Origin: Caryophanales bacterium UBA3631
GTDB taxonomy: Bacteria > Bacillota_I > Bacilli_A > RF39 > UBA660
Direction of reading: 5' to 3'
NCBI GenBank assembly: GCA_002374055.1
Contig: DFLA01000041.1
Coordinates: 1-12,816, forward strand
DNA: 12,816 nucleotides
Made by a program: the position numbers and the translations under genes. Below are positions 1 through 6,487 of the stretch, piece by piece. The notes beneath the pieces were generated by a model. That model saw nothing but the letters and a program-made list of their open reading frames with translations, had not been told where the DNA came from and searched no databases. The number at the start of each line of letters is the position of its first letter. Position 1 is the stretch's first letter.

Positions 1-32
1 GGTCATAGGTTCGAGTCCTATAGGGTCCACCA
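1..32 (+). tRNA. tRNA gene, 3' part only (identity not certain)
   Basis: The window opens inside a tRNA gene. The T stem (5-9 with 17-21) closes a TTCGAGT loop. It is followed by the 3' acceptor strand AGGGTCC (22-28), discriminator A (29) and an encoded CCA (30-32). The anticodon lies outside the window, so the amino acid cannot be read. The implied 5' acceptor strand GGACCCT resembles tRNA-Ile of Mollicutes and related bacteria, but this is only a suggestion. The next tRNA begins 7 bases later, so the two are probably cotranscribed. Confidence 0.88.
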
Positions 33-39
33 TTTAAAT

Positions 40-123
40 GCAGGTGTGGCGAAATTGGCAGACGCGCTAGACTTAGGATCTAGTGGATATTCCATGGGGG
101 TTCAAGTCCCTTCACCTGCACCA
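40..123 (+). tRNA. tRNA-Leu (anticodon UAG)
   Basis: This is a complete class II tRNA of 84 nt with encoded CCA. The acceptor stem GCAGGTG (40-46) pairs with CACCTGC (113-119), followed by discriminator A and CCA. The anticodon stem CTAGA/TCTAG (67-71/79-83) encloses loop CTTAGGA with anticodon TAG at 74-76, which reads CUA leucine codons. A long variable arm follows (about 84-95), as expected for tRNA-Leu. CTA is a heavily used leucine codon in the protein genes of this window, so the decoding fits the codon usage. Confidence 0.97.
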
Positions 124-135
124 AATTAGATAAAC

Positions 136-158
136 GCACCGAAAGGTGTTTTTCTTTT
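136..158 (+). terminator. Intrinsic terminator after the tRNA genes
   Basis: The stem GCACC/GGTGT (136-140/145-149, closing G-U pair) has a GAAA tetraloop and is followed by a T-rich run to 158. It lies 12 bases after the tRNA-Leu CCA and ends the tRNA transcript before cysS. Confidence 0.85.
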
Positions 159-185
159 AAAATTATAATGAAAAAATGCATAATA

Positions 186-214
186 TACATAAATAATTAA
201 AAATATGATATAAT
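186..214 (+). promoter_or_regulatory. Promoter of cysS (extended -10)
   Basis: TATAAT at 209-214 is preceded by TG at 206-207, giving a TGnTATAAT extended -10. The -35 region 17 bp upstream (TACATA, 186-191) is weak, as is common with an extended -10. The ribosome site AAAGGTGA (224-231) stands 6 bases before the cysS ATG. The leader is only about 15-20 nt, so there is no room for a T-box. Confidence 0.75.
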
Positions 215-237
215 CAATATAGAAAAGGTGATTTAAT

Positions 238-1635
238 ATGCAAATATATAATACTTTAACAAAAAAAGTTGAAGAACTAATACCAAACGAACCAGGAAAA
301 ATTAAAATGTATACATGTGGGCCAACAGTATATCATTATGCTCATATAGGTAATTTAAGAACATATATTTCCGAAGATATACTAGAAAAATCATTAAAAT
401 ATTTAGGATATGATGTAACAAGATGTATGAATATAACAGATGTTGGACACAATGTAGGTGACGGAGACTCTGGAGAAGACAAAATGCTTGTCGCAAGTAA
501 AAGAGAACATAAAAGTGTATACGATATAGCTAAATACTATACAGACGTTTTCAAAAGTGATTGTGAAAAATTAAATATAAGATGGCCTGATATAGTTTCA
601 CCAGCTACAGATAATATAGACGAATATATAAAAATAATAGAAGAACTAATAAATAAAGGATATGCGTATATAAGTAATGGAAATGTATACTATGATACAA
701 GTAAATTTAAAAACTATTACGAACTATCAGGAAGAAATCCAGAAGATTTAATGGTAGCAGTAAGAGAAGATATAAAAGAAGATACAGCTAAAAAAAATCC
801 ATTTGACTTTGGATTATGGTTCACAAACTCAAAATTCGATAACCAAGAGATGCAATGGGACTCACCATGGGGTAGAGGATATCCAGGATGGCATATTGAA
901 TGTTCAGGAATATCTATCAAACATCTAGGAGAAAATCTTGACATACACTGTGGAGCAGAAGATGCAATATTTCCACACCATACAAATGAGATTGCTCAAT
1001 CAGAAGGATACCTAGGGCATAAATGGTGTAATTATTGGGTACACATGGGGTTTTTAAATGATTTAAATGGGAAAATGTCAAAATCAAAAGGAGAATTTCT
1101 AACAGTTTCAGTATTAGAAGAAAAAGGATATAATCCACTTGCTTATAGATATCTATGCTTAAAATCATACTATCATAACGCACTAACATTTAGTTATGAT
1201 ATACTTGATGGAGCTCAAAACGAATATAGTAAACTAAAAAACAAAATAAAAAATATAAAACAAAATGATGAAAAACTACAAACAGAAAAACTAGAAGAAT
1301 ATAATAATAGATTCAAAGAAGCATTAGCTAATAATCTAAATACATCTATGGCACTAACAATACTATATGATGTATTAAAAGAGAATATAAACAATAATAC
1401 AAAACTAGAACTAATTAAAATGTTTGATAAAGTATTATCACTAGATTTATTAAAGGAAGAAAATCAAGAAATAGATTCAGAACTATTAAGTAAAATAAAT
1501 GAGCTAATAGAAAAAAGAAATATAGCAAAACAAAATAAAAACTTTGAAGAAGCAGACAACATTAGAAACCAACTATTAGATATGAATATAATAATAAAAG
1601 ACACAAGAGAAGGAACAATAATAGAAAAAAAATAA
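238..1635 (+). CDS. cysS: Cysteine--tRNA ligase
   Basis: This cytoplasmic class I aminoacyl-tRNA synthetase charges tRNA-Cys with cysteine using ATP. The 465-residue length is normal for bacterial CysRS (about 460-470). The HIGH-type signature is HIGN at residues 36-39, within CGPTVYHYAHIGN. The KMSKS loop is exactly KMSKS at 279-283. The zinc ligands expected from the E. coli enzyme are visible: Cys27, Cys222 (in HIECSG), His247 and Glu251 (in FPHHTNE). The C-terminal part (about 325-465) is the helical anticodon-binding region. The ATG is supported by AAAGGTGA six bases upstream. The gene has its own promoter and converges with the pilus ATPase gene; its TAA stop lies inside their shared terminator hairpin. 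No B. subtilis-type cysE partner is next to it. Assignment is secure. Confidence 0.98.
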   Translation: MQIYNTLTKKVEELIPNEPGKIKMYTCGPTVYHYAHIGNLRTYISEDILEKSLKYLGYDVTRCMNITDVGHNVGDGDSGEDKMLVASKREHKSVYDIAKYYTDVFKSDCEKLNIRWPDIVSPATDNIDEYIKIIEELINKGYAYISNGNVYYDTSKFKNYYELSGRNPEDLMVAVREDIKEDTAKKNPFDFGLWFTNSKFDNQEMQWDSPWGRGYPGWHIECSGISIKHLGENLDIHCGAEDAIFPHHTNEIAQSEGYLGHKWCNYWVHMGFLNDLNGKMSKSKGEFLTVSVLEEKGYNPLAYRYLCLKSYYHNALTFSYDILDGAQNEYSKLKNKIKNIKQNDEKLQTEKLEEYNNRFKEALANNLNTSMALTILYDVLKENINNNTKLELIKMFDKVLSLDLLKEENQEIDSELLSKINELIEKRNIAKQNKNFEEADNIRNQLLDMNIIIKDTREGTIIEKK

Positions 1636-1655
1636 CAGTTTAACTGTTATTTTTT
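1627..1655. terminator. Bidirectional terminator between cysS and the pilus ATPase gene
   Basis: The perfect inverted repeat AAAAAATAACAG/CTGTTATTTTTT (1627-1638/1644-1655) has loop TTTAA. The A-run on one arm and the T-run on the other make it work in both directions. The cysS stop (1633-1635) and the stop of the minus-strand gene (1647-1649) both lie within the stem, so one structure ends both convergent genes. Confidence 0.88.
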
Positions 1656-3290
1656 AATTCTACTTAATAAATCACTTAATCCCATATTAGAACTTTTAGG
1701 TTCTAAAGAAGAATTATTCTCATTAATATTATTATTTATAACATCATTAATACCAGAAGAAACATTATTACTTGAAGTATTAGTATTTGCCTCCACATTC
1801 ATATTAACATTTTCTTCAACACTTGGAGTATTAAAATTTGTAGATTGATTAGTTCCTATATCATCAATATTATGATAAACAGGTTTCATTGTATTATTTG
1901 TATTATTTGTATTATTTGTATTATTTGAATAAATATCATTTAAAACAGAATATGCGTCATTACTCTGAGAATTTGAATAATTTTCATTCGCTTGATTTTC
2001 AACTGGTGCTTGATTTTTAACAGGATTATTTATAGCTTCATTATTATGAGTTATAGAAGTATCAGCCAATGCTTTCTTCAAACTATATGAACCAGCTAAT
2101 TTTTCATCTTCCTCAAGCTCAATAATTTTTAACAACTCCTCAAATGTAGTTAAACCTGCCTCAACTTTTTCAAGCCCATCTTGTAATAAAGTAATAACAT
2201 CAGAATTATAAACTAATTCCCTTAATTTTTCTTTTCTTATATTTTCACTAATTGCATCTTTAATTTCTTGATTAATCATCAAAACCTCATGAATAGCGAT
2301 ACGACCACTATAACCATTACCACATTCTTCACATCCAGTAGAAGTATATATCTCAGCAACATCATGACCCAAAACTTTTCTGAAAATATTATTTTCATAT
2401 TGAGTAGTAGGCCTCTTAGTACGACAATGTGGACATAACTTACGAGCTAACTTTTGAGAAATAATACCAGTCAAAGCACTAGACAAAAGATATCTTTCAA
2501 CCCCCATATCCAAAAGTCTCTCAATTGTATTTAAAGAGTCATTGGTGTGAATAGTAGATAAAACTAAGTGCCCAGTAATAGAAGCACGAACCGCAATTTT
2601 TGCAGTTTCAGTATCACGAATTTCTCCAACCATAATAATGTTGGGATCTTGTCTTAAAATAGATCTTAAAGCAGTCGCAAAATCAAGACCAATCTCACTA
2701 TTAGTTTGAATTTGATTAATACCAGTAATATTCATTTCAATAGGGTCCTCAACAGTAATAATATTAGTTTCCTCTTTATTTAACCTCTGTAAAATAGAAT
2801 AAACAGTAGTAGACTTACCACTACCAGTCGCACCAGTTATTAAAATAATACCATTAGGAACATTAATCATTTGAAGCACTTTCTTTAAATTAATATCACT
2901 AAAACCTAAAGCCTCAAGTCCAGAATTACTCATACTATAATCCAAAATACGGATAACAATCTTCTCACCCTCAATAGTAGGAATAGAAGAAACACGAAGA
3001 TCCAAATCAACATCTTTAATAGTAGCCTTAATCGCACCATCTTGTGGAAGCCTTGACTCAGTAATATTCATACCAGAAATAATCTTTATACGTGTAATCA
3101 GATTCTTTTTTATAGTATTTGGTACTTGAGTGTAATCATGTAATTGACCATCAATTCTGATTCTTACCTTCATATACTCTTCTAATGGGTCAAAGTGAAT
3201 ATCACTCGCACCCCTTTTACTAGCATCAACTAGTATATCATTTACAGCCTCAACAACAGGCGTCTTTTCAAAATCAAATTGCCTAAGCAT
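1647..3290 (-). CDS. Type IV pilus / competence assembly ATPase (PilB/GspE/ComGA family) with Asn-rich C-terminal tail
   Basis: This is a cytoplasmic hexameric ATPase that drives assembly of type IV pili, type II pseudopili or competence pili. Motifs in order: GASDIHFDP (27-35) of the N2 domain; Walker A GATGSGKST (153-161); Asp box TVEDPIE (179-185); Walker B with catalytic Glu223 in MVGEIRD; His box ending STIHTN (245-250); and a zinc-type tetracysteine, CPHC (286-289) and CEEC (320-323). The core ends near residue 398. It lacks the N-terminal domain of classical PilB/GspE and so resembles the shorter ComGA type. Residues about 399-547 form a low-complexity Asn/Ser/Thr-rich tail containing NNT repeats, ending in a hydrophobic-basic patch, GLSDLLSRIKK. 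The start has AAGGGG (complement of 3299-3304) upstream. The gene is divergent from two prepilin genes, which supports a pilus role. No platform protein or retraction ATPase is nearby. Confidence 0.93.
   Translation of the reverse strand: MLRQFDFEKTPVVEAVNDILVDASKRGASDIHFDPLEEYMKVRIRIDGQLHDYTQVPNTIKKNLITRIKIISGMNITESRLPQDGAIKATIKDVDLDLRVSSIPTIEGEKIVIRILDYSMSNSGLEALGFSDINLKKVLQMINVPNGIILITGATGSGKSTTVYSILQRLNKEETNIITVEDPIEMNITGINQIQTNSEIGLDFATALRSILRQDPNIIMVGEIRDTETAKIAVRASITGHLVLSTIHTNDSLNTIERLLDMGVERYLLSSALTGIISQKLARKLCPHCRTKRPTTQYENNIFRKVLGHDVAEIYTSTGCEECGNGYSGRIAIHEVLMINQEIKDAISENIRKEKLRELVYNSDVITLLQDGLEKVEAGLTTFEELLKIIELEEDEKLAGSYSLKKALADTSITHNNEAINNPVKNQAPVENQANENYSNSQSNDAYSVLNDIYSNNTNNTNNTNNTMKPVYHNIDDIGTNQSTNFNTPSVEENVNMNVEANTNTSSNNVSSGINDVINNNINENNSSLEPKSSNMGLSDLLSRIKK
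1891..1926 (-). repeat. Four tandem copies of a 9-bp unit in the ATPase tail
   Basis: The unit GTATTATTT is repeated four times perfectly on the plus strand. It is read on the minus strand as Asn-Asn-Thr repeats in the low-complexity tail of the pilus ATPase. A unit of nine bases keeps the frame, so slippage would change the linker length by three residues without breaking the protein. Confidence 0.9.
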
Positions 3291-3351
3291 TTAATCATCC
3301 CCTTAAAATTCTTCTAAATATTCACCGTTTGGACTAGTATTTAGACTAATA

Positions 3352-3382
3352 ATATTATATAATATAAATAGGTTAAATACAA
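3352..3382. promoter_or_regulatory. Divergent promoter region with a shared palindromic -10
   Basis: The 14-bp perfect palindrome 3352-3365 contains TATAAT on the plus strand (3358-3363) and TATAAT on the minus strand (3354-3359). For the minus gene (ATPase) a -35 element TTGTAT (complement of 3377-3382) sits exactly 17 bp away. For the plus genes (prepilins) no good -35 is seen at the right distance. The intergenic region is 111 bp and both genes have ribosome sites, so both directions must start here. The two -10 boxes overlap, so the promoters should compete. Confidence 0.6.
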
Positions 3383-3401
3383 GATAAAGGAGTAAAAAAA
3401 A

Positions 3402-4565
3402 ATGACAAAAAATAATAAGGGGTTTGTAATAACAGAAGTACTTATTTTATCTACAGTAATAATAGGAGTACTAGTATTTATGTACTCACAATTTAAAAAT
3501 ATAAATAGAGGATATCAATATAGTTTTAAATATGACACACCAGAAGGAATGTATCTAGCAAACAACATAGTAAACTATATAAATGATGGTAACTACGATA
3601 AACTAATAGAACTACTAAATACAAAACCAGAAGGATACATAGATATAACAGAATGTAATATAGATAACTCAAACTTAATAACTTATTGTAACGCATTATT
3701 TCAAAAATCAGAAATAGAAAAAATAATATTTACAGAAGAAAACTTAACAAAACTAAAACAAAATATGAATAACCTAGAAAACGACTTAAAAAACTATATA
3801 AATCAAATCAAAACGACAAATGAAAAAAATGACTATAGAATAATAATAAAATATAAAGATGGAACATTCGCAAGTATGAGATTCAATAAAGGAAACTCAT
3901 ATGTAGAAGAAGGATTAATCGCACATCTAGACGGAATAAATAATACAGGAAATGGTCACATGGCAGAAACAACAACATGGAAAGATTTATCAAACCATGG
4001 TAATGACGCAACACTATATAATAATCCTACATGGTCAAATAACTCACTAACATTTGATGGAATAGATGACTATGGAGTATTAACAAACACAGCAAATCAA
4101 GCATTCCCAAATGGTTTAACACTAGAAACAAGGGTTAAAATATTATCAATAACTGACTTTGGAGGAGCAACATATAACATGTTTATAGATAATGTAACAT
4201 TATCAAGCAGAAAAGGTGTAAGTCAACATGTAATGAAAGATTTAAGTGGTTTTAGAACAAGAGTAGGAATTGGTAACGATAGATTTTCAACAATACAAAA
4301 TCCAACACCATGTGGTACTGATTCATATTATACATTAATAACAACCTATGATAATAATAACGCTAAATTTTATGTAAATAGTGAACTAATTCAAACTAAC
4401 AATCTGATAGGAACATATTCAAACAGTTCTAATCCTTTCAACATAGGAAAAGCAGTAGCAAACAGTTATTCCAACGTAGAATTCCAAAATGTATTAATAT
4501 ACGATAGAGCTCTAACAGAAAATGAAGTTTTAAGAAACTATCAAGCAGACTTGGCTAGATATTAG
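3402..4565 (+). CDS. Prepilin-like protein with C-terminal LamG-type jellyroll domain
   Basis: The N-terminus is a type IV prepilin signal: a short basic leader MTKNNKG, then FVITEVLIL and a hydrophobic helix (about 8-30). Cleavage is expected between Gly7 and Phe8, with Glu12 as the conserved +5 glutamate. Residues about 31-165 form a charged, helix-prone stalk region. From about 171 (GLIAHLDG) to the end the protein looks like a LamG/concanavalin-like jellyroll. It has the typical blocks TTWKDLSNHGNDATLYN and LTFDGIDDYGVL, and a closing strand-helix motif, LIYDRALTENEVLRNY. Such domains usually bind sugars or proteins. At 387 residues it is much longer than ordinary pilins, which suggests a tip or minor pilin acting as adhesin. 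AAAGGAG (3386-3392) precedes the ATG by nine bases. The next prepilin gene follows after 9 bp. The pilin signal and LamG call are strong; the adhesin role is inference. Confidence 0.88.
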   Translation: MTKNNKGFVITEVLILSTVIIGVLVFMYSQFKNINRGYQYSFKYDTPEGMYLANNIVNYINDGNYDKLIELLNTKPEGYIDITECNIDNSNLITYCNALFQKSEIEKIIFTEENLTKLKQNMNNLENDLKNYINQIKTTNEKNDYRIIIKYKDGTFASMRFNKGNSYVEEGLIAHLDGINNTGNGHMAETTTWKDLSNHGNDATLYNNPTWSNNSLTFDGIDDYGVLTNTANQAFPNGLTLETRVKILSITDFGGATYNMFIDNVTLSSRKGVSQHVMKDLSGFRTRVGIGNDRFSTIQNPTPCGTDSYYTLITTYDNNNAKFYVNSELIQTNNLIGTYSNSSNPFNIGKAVANSYSNVEFQNVLIYDRALTENEVLRNYQADLARY

Positions 4566-4574
4566 AGGTGAAAC

Positions 4575-5087
4575 ATGAAAAATAATAAAGCATTTACACT
4601 AGTAGAAATGTTAGTATCATTTACTCTATCAATGATACTAATAATAATACTATTTCAATTAATAATAAACTTAAAAGACGTATATATGACATCAGGAATA
4701 AAAACAGAAATGATAAATAAACAATACCTAATGACAAACAAAATATATAAAGACTTAACCGAAAAAAAATTAACAGCAATATCAAAATGTGGACAAGAAC
4801 AACAAAACTGTATTAATCTATCATTTTCAACAGGAGAAACAAAAATATTCTCTGTAGACGTAACAAATAATACATTAAACTATGATAATTATATAATAAA
4901 AACAAATAGTTCATCGACATTAGGTGCAATTACAATAAGTTGTAACACAATAACAGAAACAAAAAAAATACTAACAATAAAAGTTCCAATAACAAACTCA
5001 AGTTTTAAAGATACTGATTTTGGAATAAACATAGTATATCCATTTAATACAACAGAAGTAACAGATACATATAATGAACAAGTATAG
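4575..5087 (+). CDS. Type IV pilus / competence minor prepilin
   Basis: This 170-residue protein has a class III prepilin leader: MKNNKA, then FTLVEMLVSF and a hydrophobic helix (about 7-30), with Glu11 at +5 after the predicted cleavage between Ala6 and Phe7. Ala instead of the usual Gly at -1 is uncommon but tolerated by some prepilin peptidases. The soluble part (31-170) is Thr/Asn/Lys-rich with three cysteines and no domain I recognise. Size and layout resemble minor competence pilins such as ComGD or ComGF, but the exact counterpart cannot be named. It starts 9 bp after the LamG-pilin with AGAGGTGA (4562-4569) as ribosome site, so the two form an operon. Its TAG stop lies inside the terminator stem, and the last codons (NEQV) are copied downstream of the following gene. 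Confidence 0.85.
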   Translation: MKNNKAFTLVEMLVSFTLSMILIIILFQLIINLKDVYMTSGIKTEMINKQYLMTNKIYKDLTEKKLTAISKCGQEQQNCINLSFSTGETKIFSVDVTNNTLNYDNYIIKTNSSSTLGAITISCNTITETKKILTIKVPITNSSFKDTDFGINIVYPFNTTEVTDTYNEQV

Positions 5088-5110
5088 AAAATAAAATCTA
5101 TACTTGTTTT
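5072..5110 (+). repeat. 39-bp direct repeat, copy 1 (end of the pilin gene)
   Basis: Positions 5072-5110 match 6152-6190 at 37 of 39 bases; the differences are at 5097 and 5098. The copies are exactly 1080 bp apart and enclose the DUF1016 gene. This copy contains the last codons and stop of the minor pilin plus its terminator, so it is probably the original copy. Confidence 0.93.
5077..5110 (+). terminator. Intrinsic terminator of the prepilin operon
   Basis: Perfect 12-bp arms AACAAGTATAGA/TCTATACTTGTT (5077-5088/5097-5108) have an 8-nt A-rich loop and are followed by TTTT and a further T-rich stretch. The TAG stop of the minor pilin (5085-5087) is in the left arm. Confidence 0.85.
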
Positions 5111-5145
5111 ATGTTTTTGAAAAAAATTTTAAAAATAAAGGAATC

Positions 5146-5173
5146 TGGATAACAAAAAACGTATAATTATAAT
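5146..5173 (+). promoter_or_regulatory. Probable promoter of the DUF1016 gene
   Basis: Two TATAAT boxes stand in tandem (5162-5167 and 5168-5173). TGGATA (5146-5151) lies 16 bp before the second and matches four of six -35 bases. The ribosome site AAAGAAGG (5202-5209) follows, seven bases before the ATG. The cassette therefore seems to carry its own promoter downstream of the pilin terminator. Confidence 0.6.
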
Positions 5174-5216
5174 AGGGACAATAAGACAAGTTCTAATACA
5201 GAAAGAAGGCTAAAAA

Positions 5217-6143
5217 ATGAATTACTATAATGAGATTAAAAAAGAATTAAGAAATAATGAAATTTATAAGAACGTTAAGGATCATTCTAAAAATAAGAAT
5301 GATTTAAAAACATACTATAATGTTGGAAAACTTATTATTGAAGCACAAGGAGGAGAAGAACGTGCAAAGTATGGTAATGGATTAATAAAAGAATACTCTA
5401 ATAGGTTAACAGAAAAATTAGGAAAAGGATATACTACTACTAATTTAAAGTACATGAGGCAATTTTATCTATTTATAGAAAAAGGTCACGCAGTGAATGA
5501 CCAATTGACATGGACGCATTATAAGCAATTATTGCCACTAAATGATACAAATAAAATTAATTATTACATTGATATAACGATTAATCAAAAATTAGGATAT
5601 AGAGATTTGCAAAGAAAGATAAAAAGTAAAGAGTATGAAAGATTAGATGATAAAACAAAAGAAAAATTAATAGCTAAAGAAGAAAATGAAATCCAAGATT
5701 TTATAAAACACCCAATACTTATAAAGAATAGTAATGAGTACGAAGAAATAAGTGAACAAATACTTGAACAATTAATACTTGAAGATATGGATAACTTTTT
5801 GAGTGAACTAGGTGATGGTTTTTGTTATATTGGTCATCAATATAAAATAAAAATACAAAACATTGATAACTACATCGACATACTACTGTTTAACTATACA
5901 TATAATGCATTTGTAGTAGTAGAACTAAAAACAAGAGAACTAAGGAAACAAGATATTGGACAAACACAAGTATATATGAATTATATAAATGAAAATATTA
6001 AAAAGATTAATCAAAATAATACCATAGGAATAATAATTTGTAAAAGAGAAAATGAATTTATTCTCAAATATTGTAGTGAACCAAGAATTTATGAAACAAC
6101 ATATCTATTAGTAAGTGAAGATGTAGTAGAATATGCAACATAA
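5217..6143 (+). CDS. DUF1016 / YhcG-type PDDEXK nuclease domain protein
   Basis: This 308-residue protein has the two-part layout of the DUF1016 (YhcG) family. The N-terminal helical part (about 5-150) includes YYNVGKLIIEAQ, LTWTHYKQLLPL and a YRDLQRKIKSKEYERL block. The C-terminal part is a PDDEXK nuclease fold (about 165-305). Active-site residues are visible: Asp221 in NYIDILLF, then Glu236 and Lys238 in VVVELKTRE, after GFCYIGHQYKI. Family members are found singly or near restriction-modification and defence loci; their biological role is not settled. At 308 residues it is somewhat shorter than many relatives (about 340-370) but seems complete. No methylase, antitoxin or integrase is next to it. 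Codon use differs from the neighbours: isoleucine is 18 ATA, 15 ATT and 2 ATC here, against 30 ATA and 3 ATT in the ABC ATPase gene, and AAG and TTG are also more frequent. With the flanking 39-bp repeats this points to acquisition by transfer. Confidence 0.9.
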   Translation: MNYYNEIKKELRNNEIYKNVKDHSKNKNDLKTYYNVGKLIIEAQGGEERAKYGNGLIKEYSNRLTEKLGKGYTTTNLKYMRQFYLFIEKGHAVNDQLTWTHYKQLLPLNDTNKINYYIDITINQKLGYRDLQRKIKSKEYERLDDKTKEKLIAKEENEIQDFIKHPILIKNSNEYEEISEQILEQLILEDMDNFLSELGDGFCYIGHQYKIKIQNIDNYIDILLFNYTYNAFVVVELKTRELRKQDIGQTQVYMNYINENIKKINQNNTIGIIICKRENEFILKYCSEPRIYETTYLLVSEDVVEYAT

Positions 6144-6151
6144 TATTTATT

Positions 6152-6190
6152 TAATGAACAAGTATAGAAAATAAAACATATACTTGTTTT
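6152..6190 (+). repeat. 39-bp direct repeat, copy 2 (after the DUF1016 gene)
   Basis: This is a near-copy of 5072-5110 with two mismatches, 9 bases after the DUF1016 stop. It still carries the pilin gene's final codons (Asn-Glu-Gln-Val-stop), which have no function here and mark it as a duplicated pilin 3' end. Confidence 0.93.
6157..6190 (+). terminator. Terminator of the DUF1016 gene
   Basis: The arms AACAAGTATA/TATACTTGTT (6157-6166/6179-6188) are followed by TTTTCTTT. This is the duplicated pilin terminator with the stem shortened from 12 to 10 bp by the two base changes. Confidence 0.75.
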
Positions 6191-6487
6191 CTTTATCTAA
6201 ATTTGATAAACTAATTATGGTTAATAAGTATATAAAATTAATCAATACATTAAAAAAAATCTAACAATAAAGTGTCAATATTTTATTGAAATAAAAGTTT
6301 CAATTTGATATCCTAGTATCTATATTTAAGATGCAAGAGGGTGATACAAATAAAAGAGTGACATACTCTCCACAACGATAAAGTATAGCAAGTCATGAAT
6401 TTGTTATTTCAGAACAAGACTAATGAAATTTATGAAAAGTGTATGATGAAATAGCTATACTTGTTTTATCTACCTATGGACAAAAAA
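6191..6487. other. Gap of about 300 bp without a convincing gene; degenerate sequence and partial terminator copy
   Basis: No open frame of useful length is present. The visible structure is: a small hairpin AGAGT/ACTCT (6355-6359/6365-6369); an inverted repeat AAGTATAGC/GCTATACTT (6381-6389/6454-6462) with a 64-nt loop; and 15 bases at 6455-6469 identical to 5098-5112, the right half of the pilin terminator. A plus-strand frame from ATG 6331 reads 16 codons, then stops several times before 6486, which could be a decayed gene. I recognise no family in it. The segment may be the remains of an older insertion or an unrecognised small RNA. Confidence 0.5.

Noticed and set aside
124..237. T-box riboswitch before cysS
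   Set aside because: Only a tRNA terminator and a promoter fit in this space. The leader after the -10 is about 20 nt and has no T-box consensus.
1891..1926. CRISPR-like or intergenic tandem repeat
   Set aside because: The 9-bp units are adjacent without spacers and lie in frame within the ATPase coding region, so they are a protein low-complexity repeat.
6331..6381. Sixteen-codon frame (MQEGDTNKRVTYSPQR) as a small gene or transposase remnant
   Set aside because: The ending is only vaguely like the first residues of some transposases. It is too short to support a family and no terminal inverted repeats are present.
6395..6454. Twenty-codon plus-strand frame resembling the N-terminus of the DUF1016 protein (NEIY)
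   Set aside because: Only 13 bases (TAATGAAATTTAT) are shared, which is easily chance in such A+T-rich DNA.
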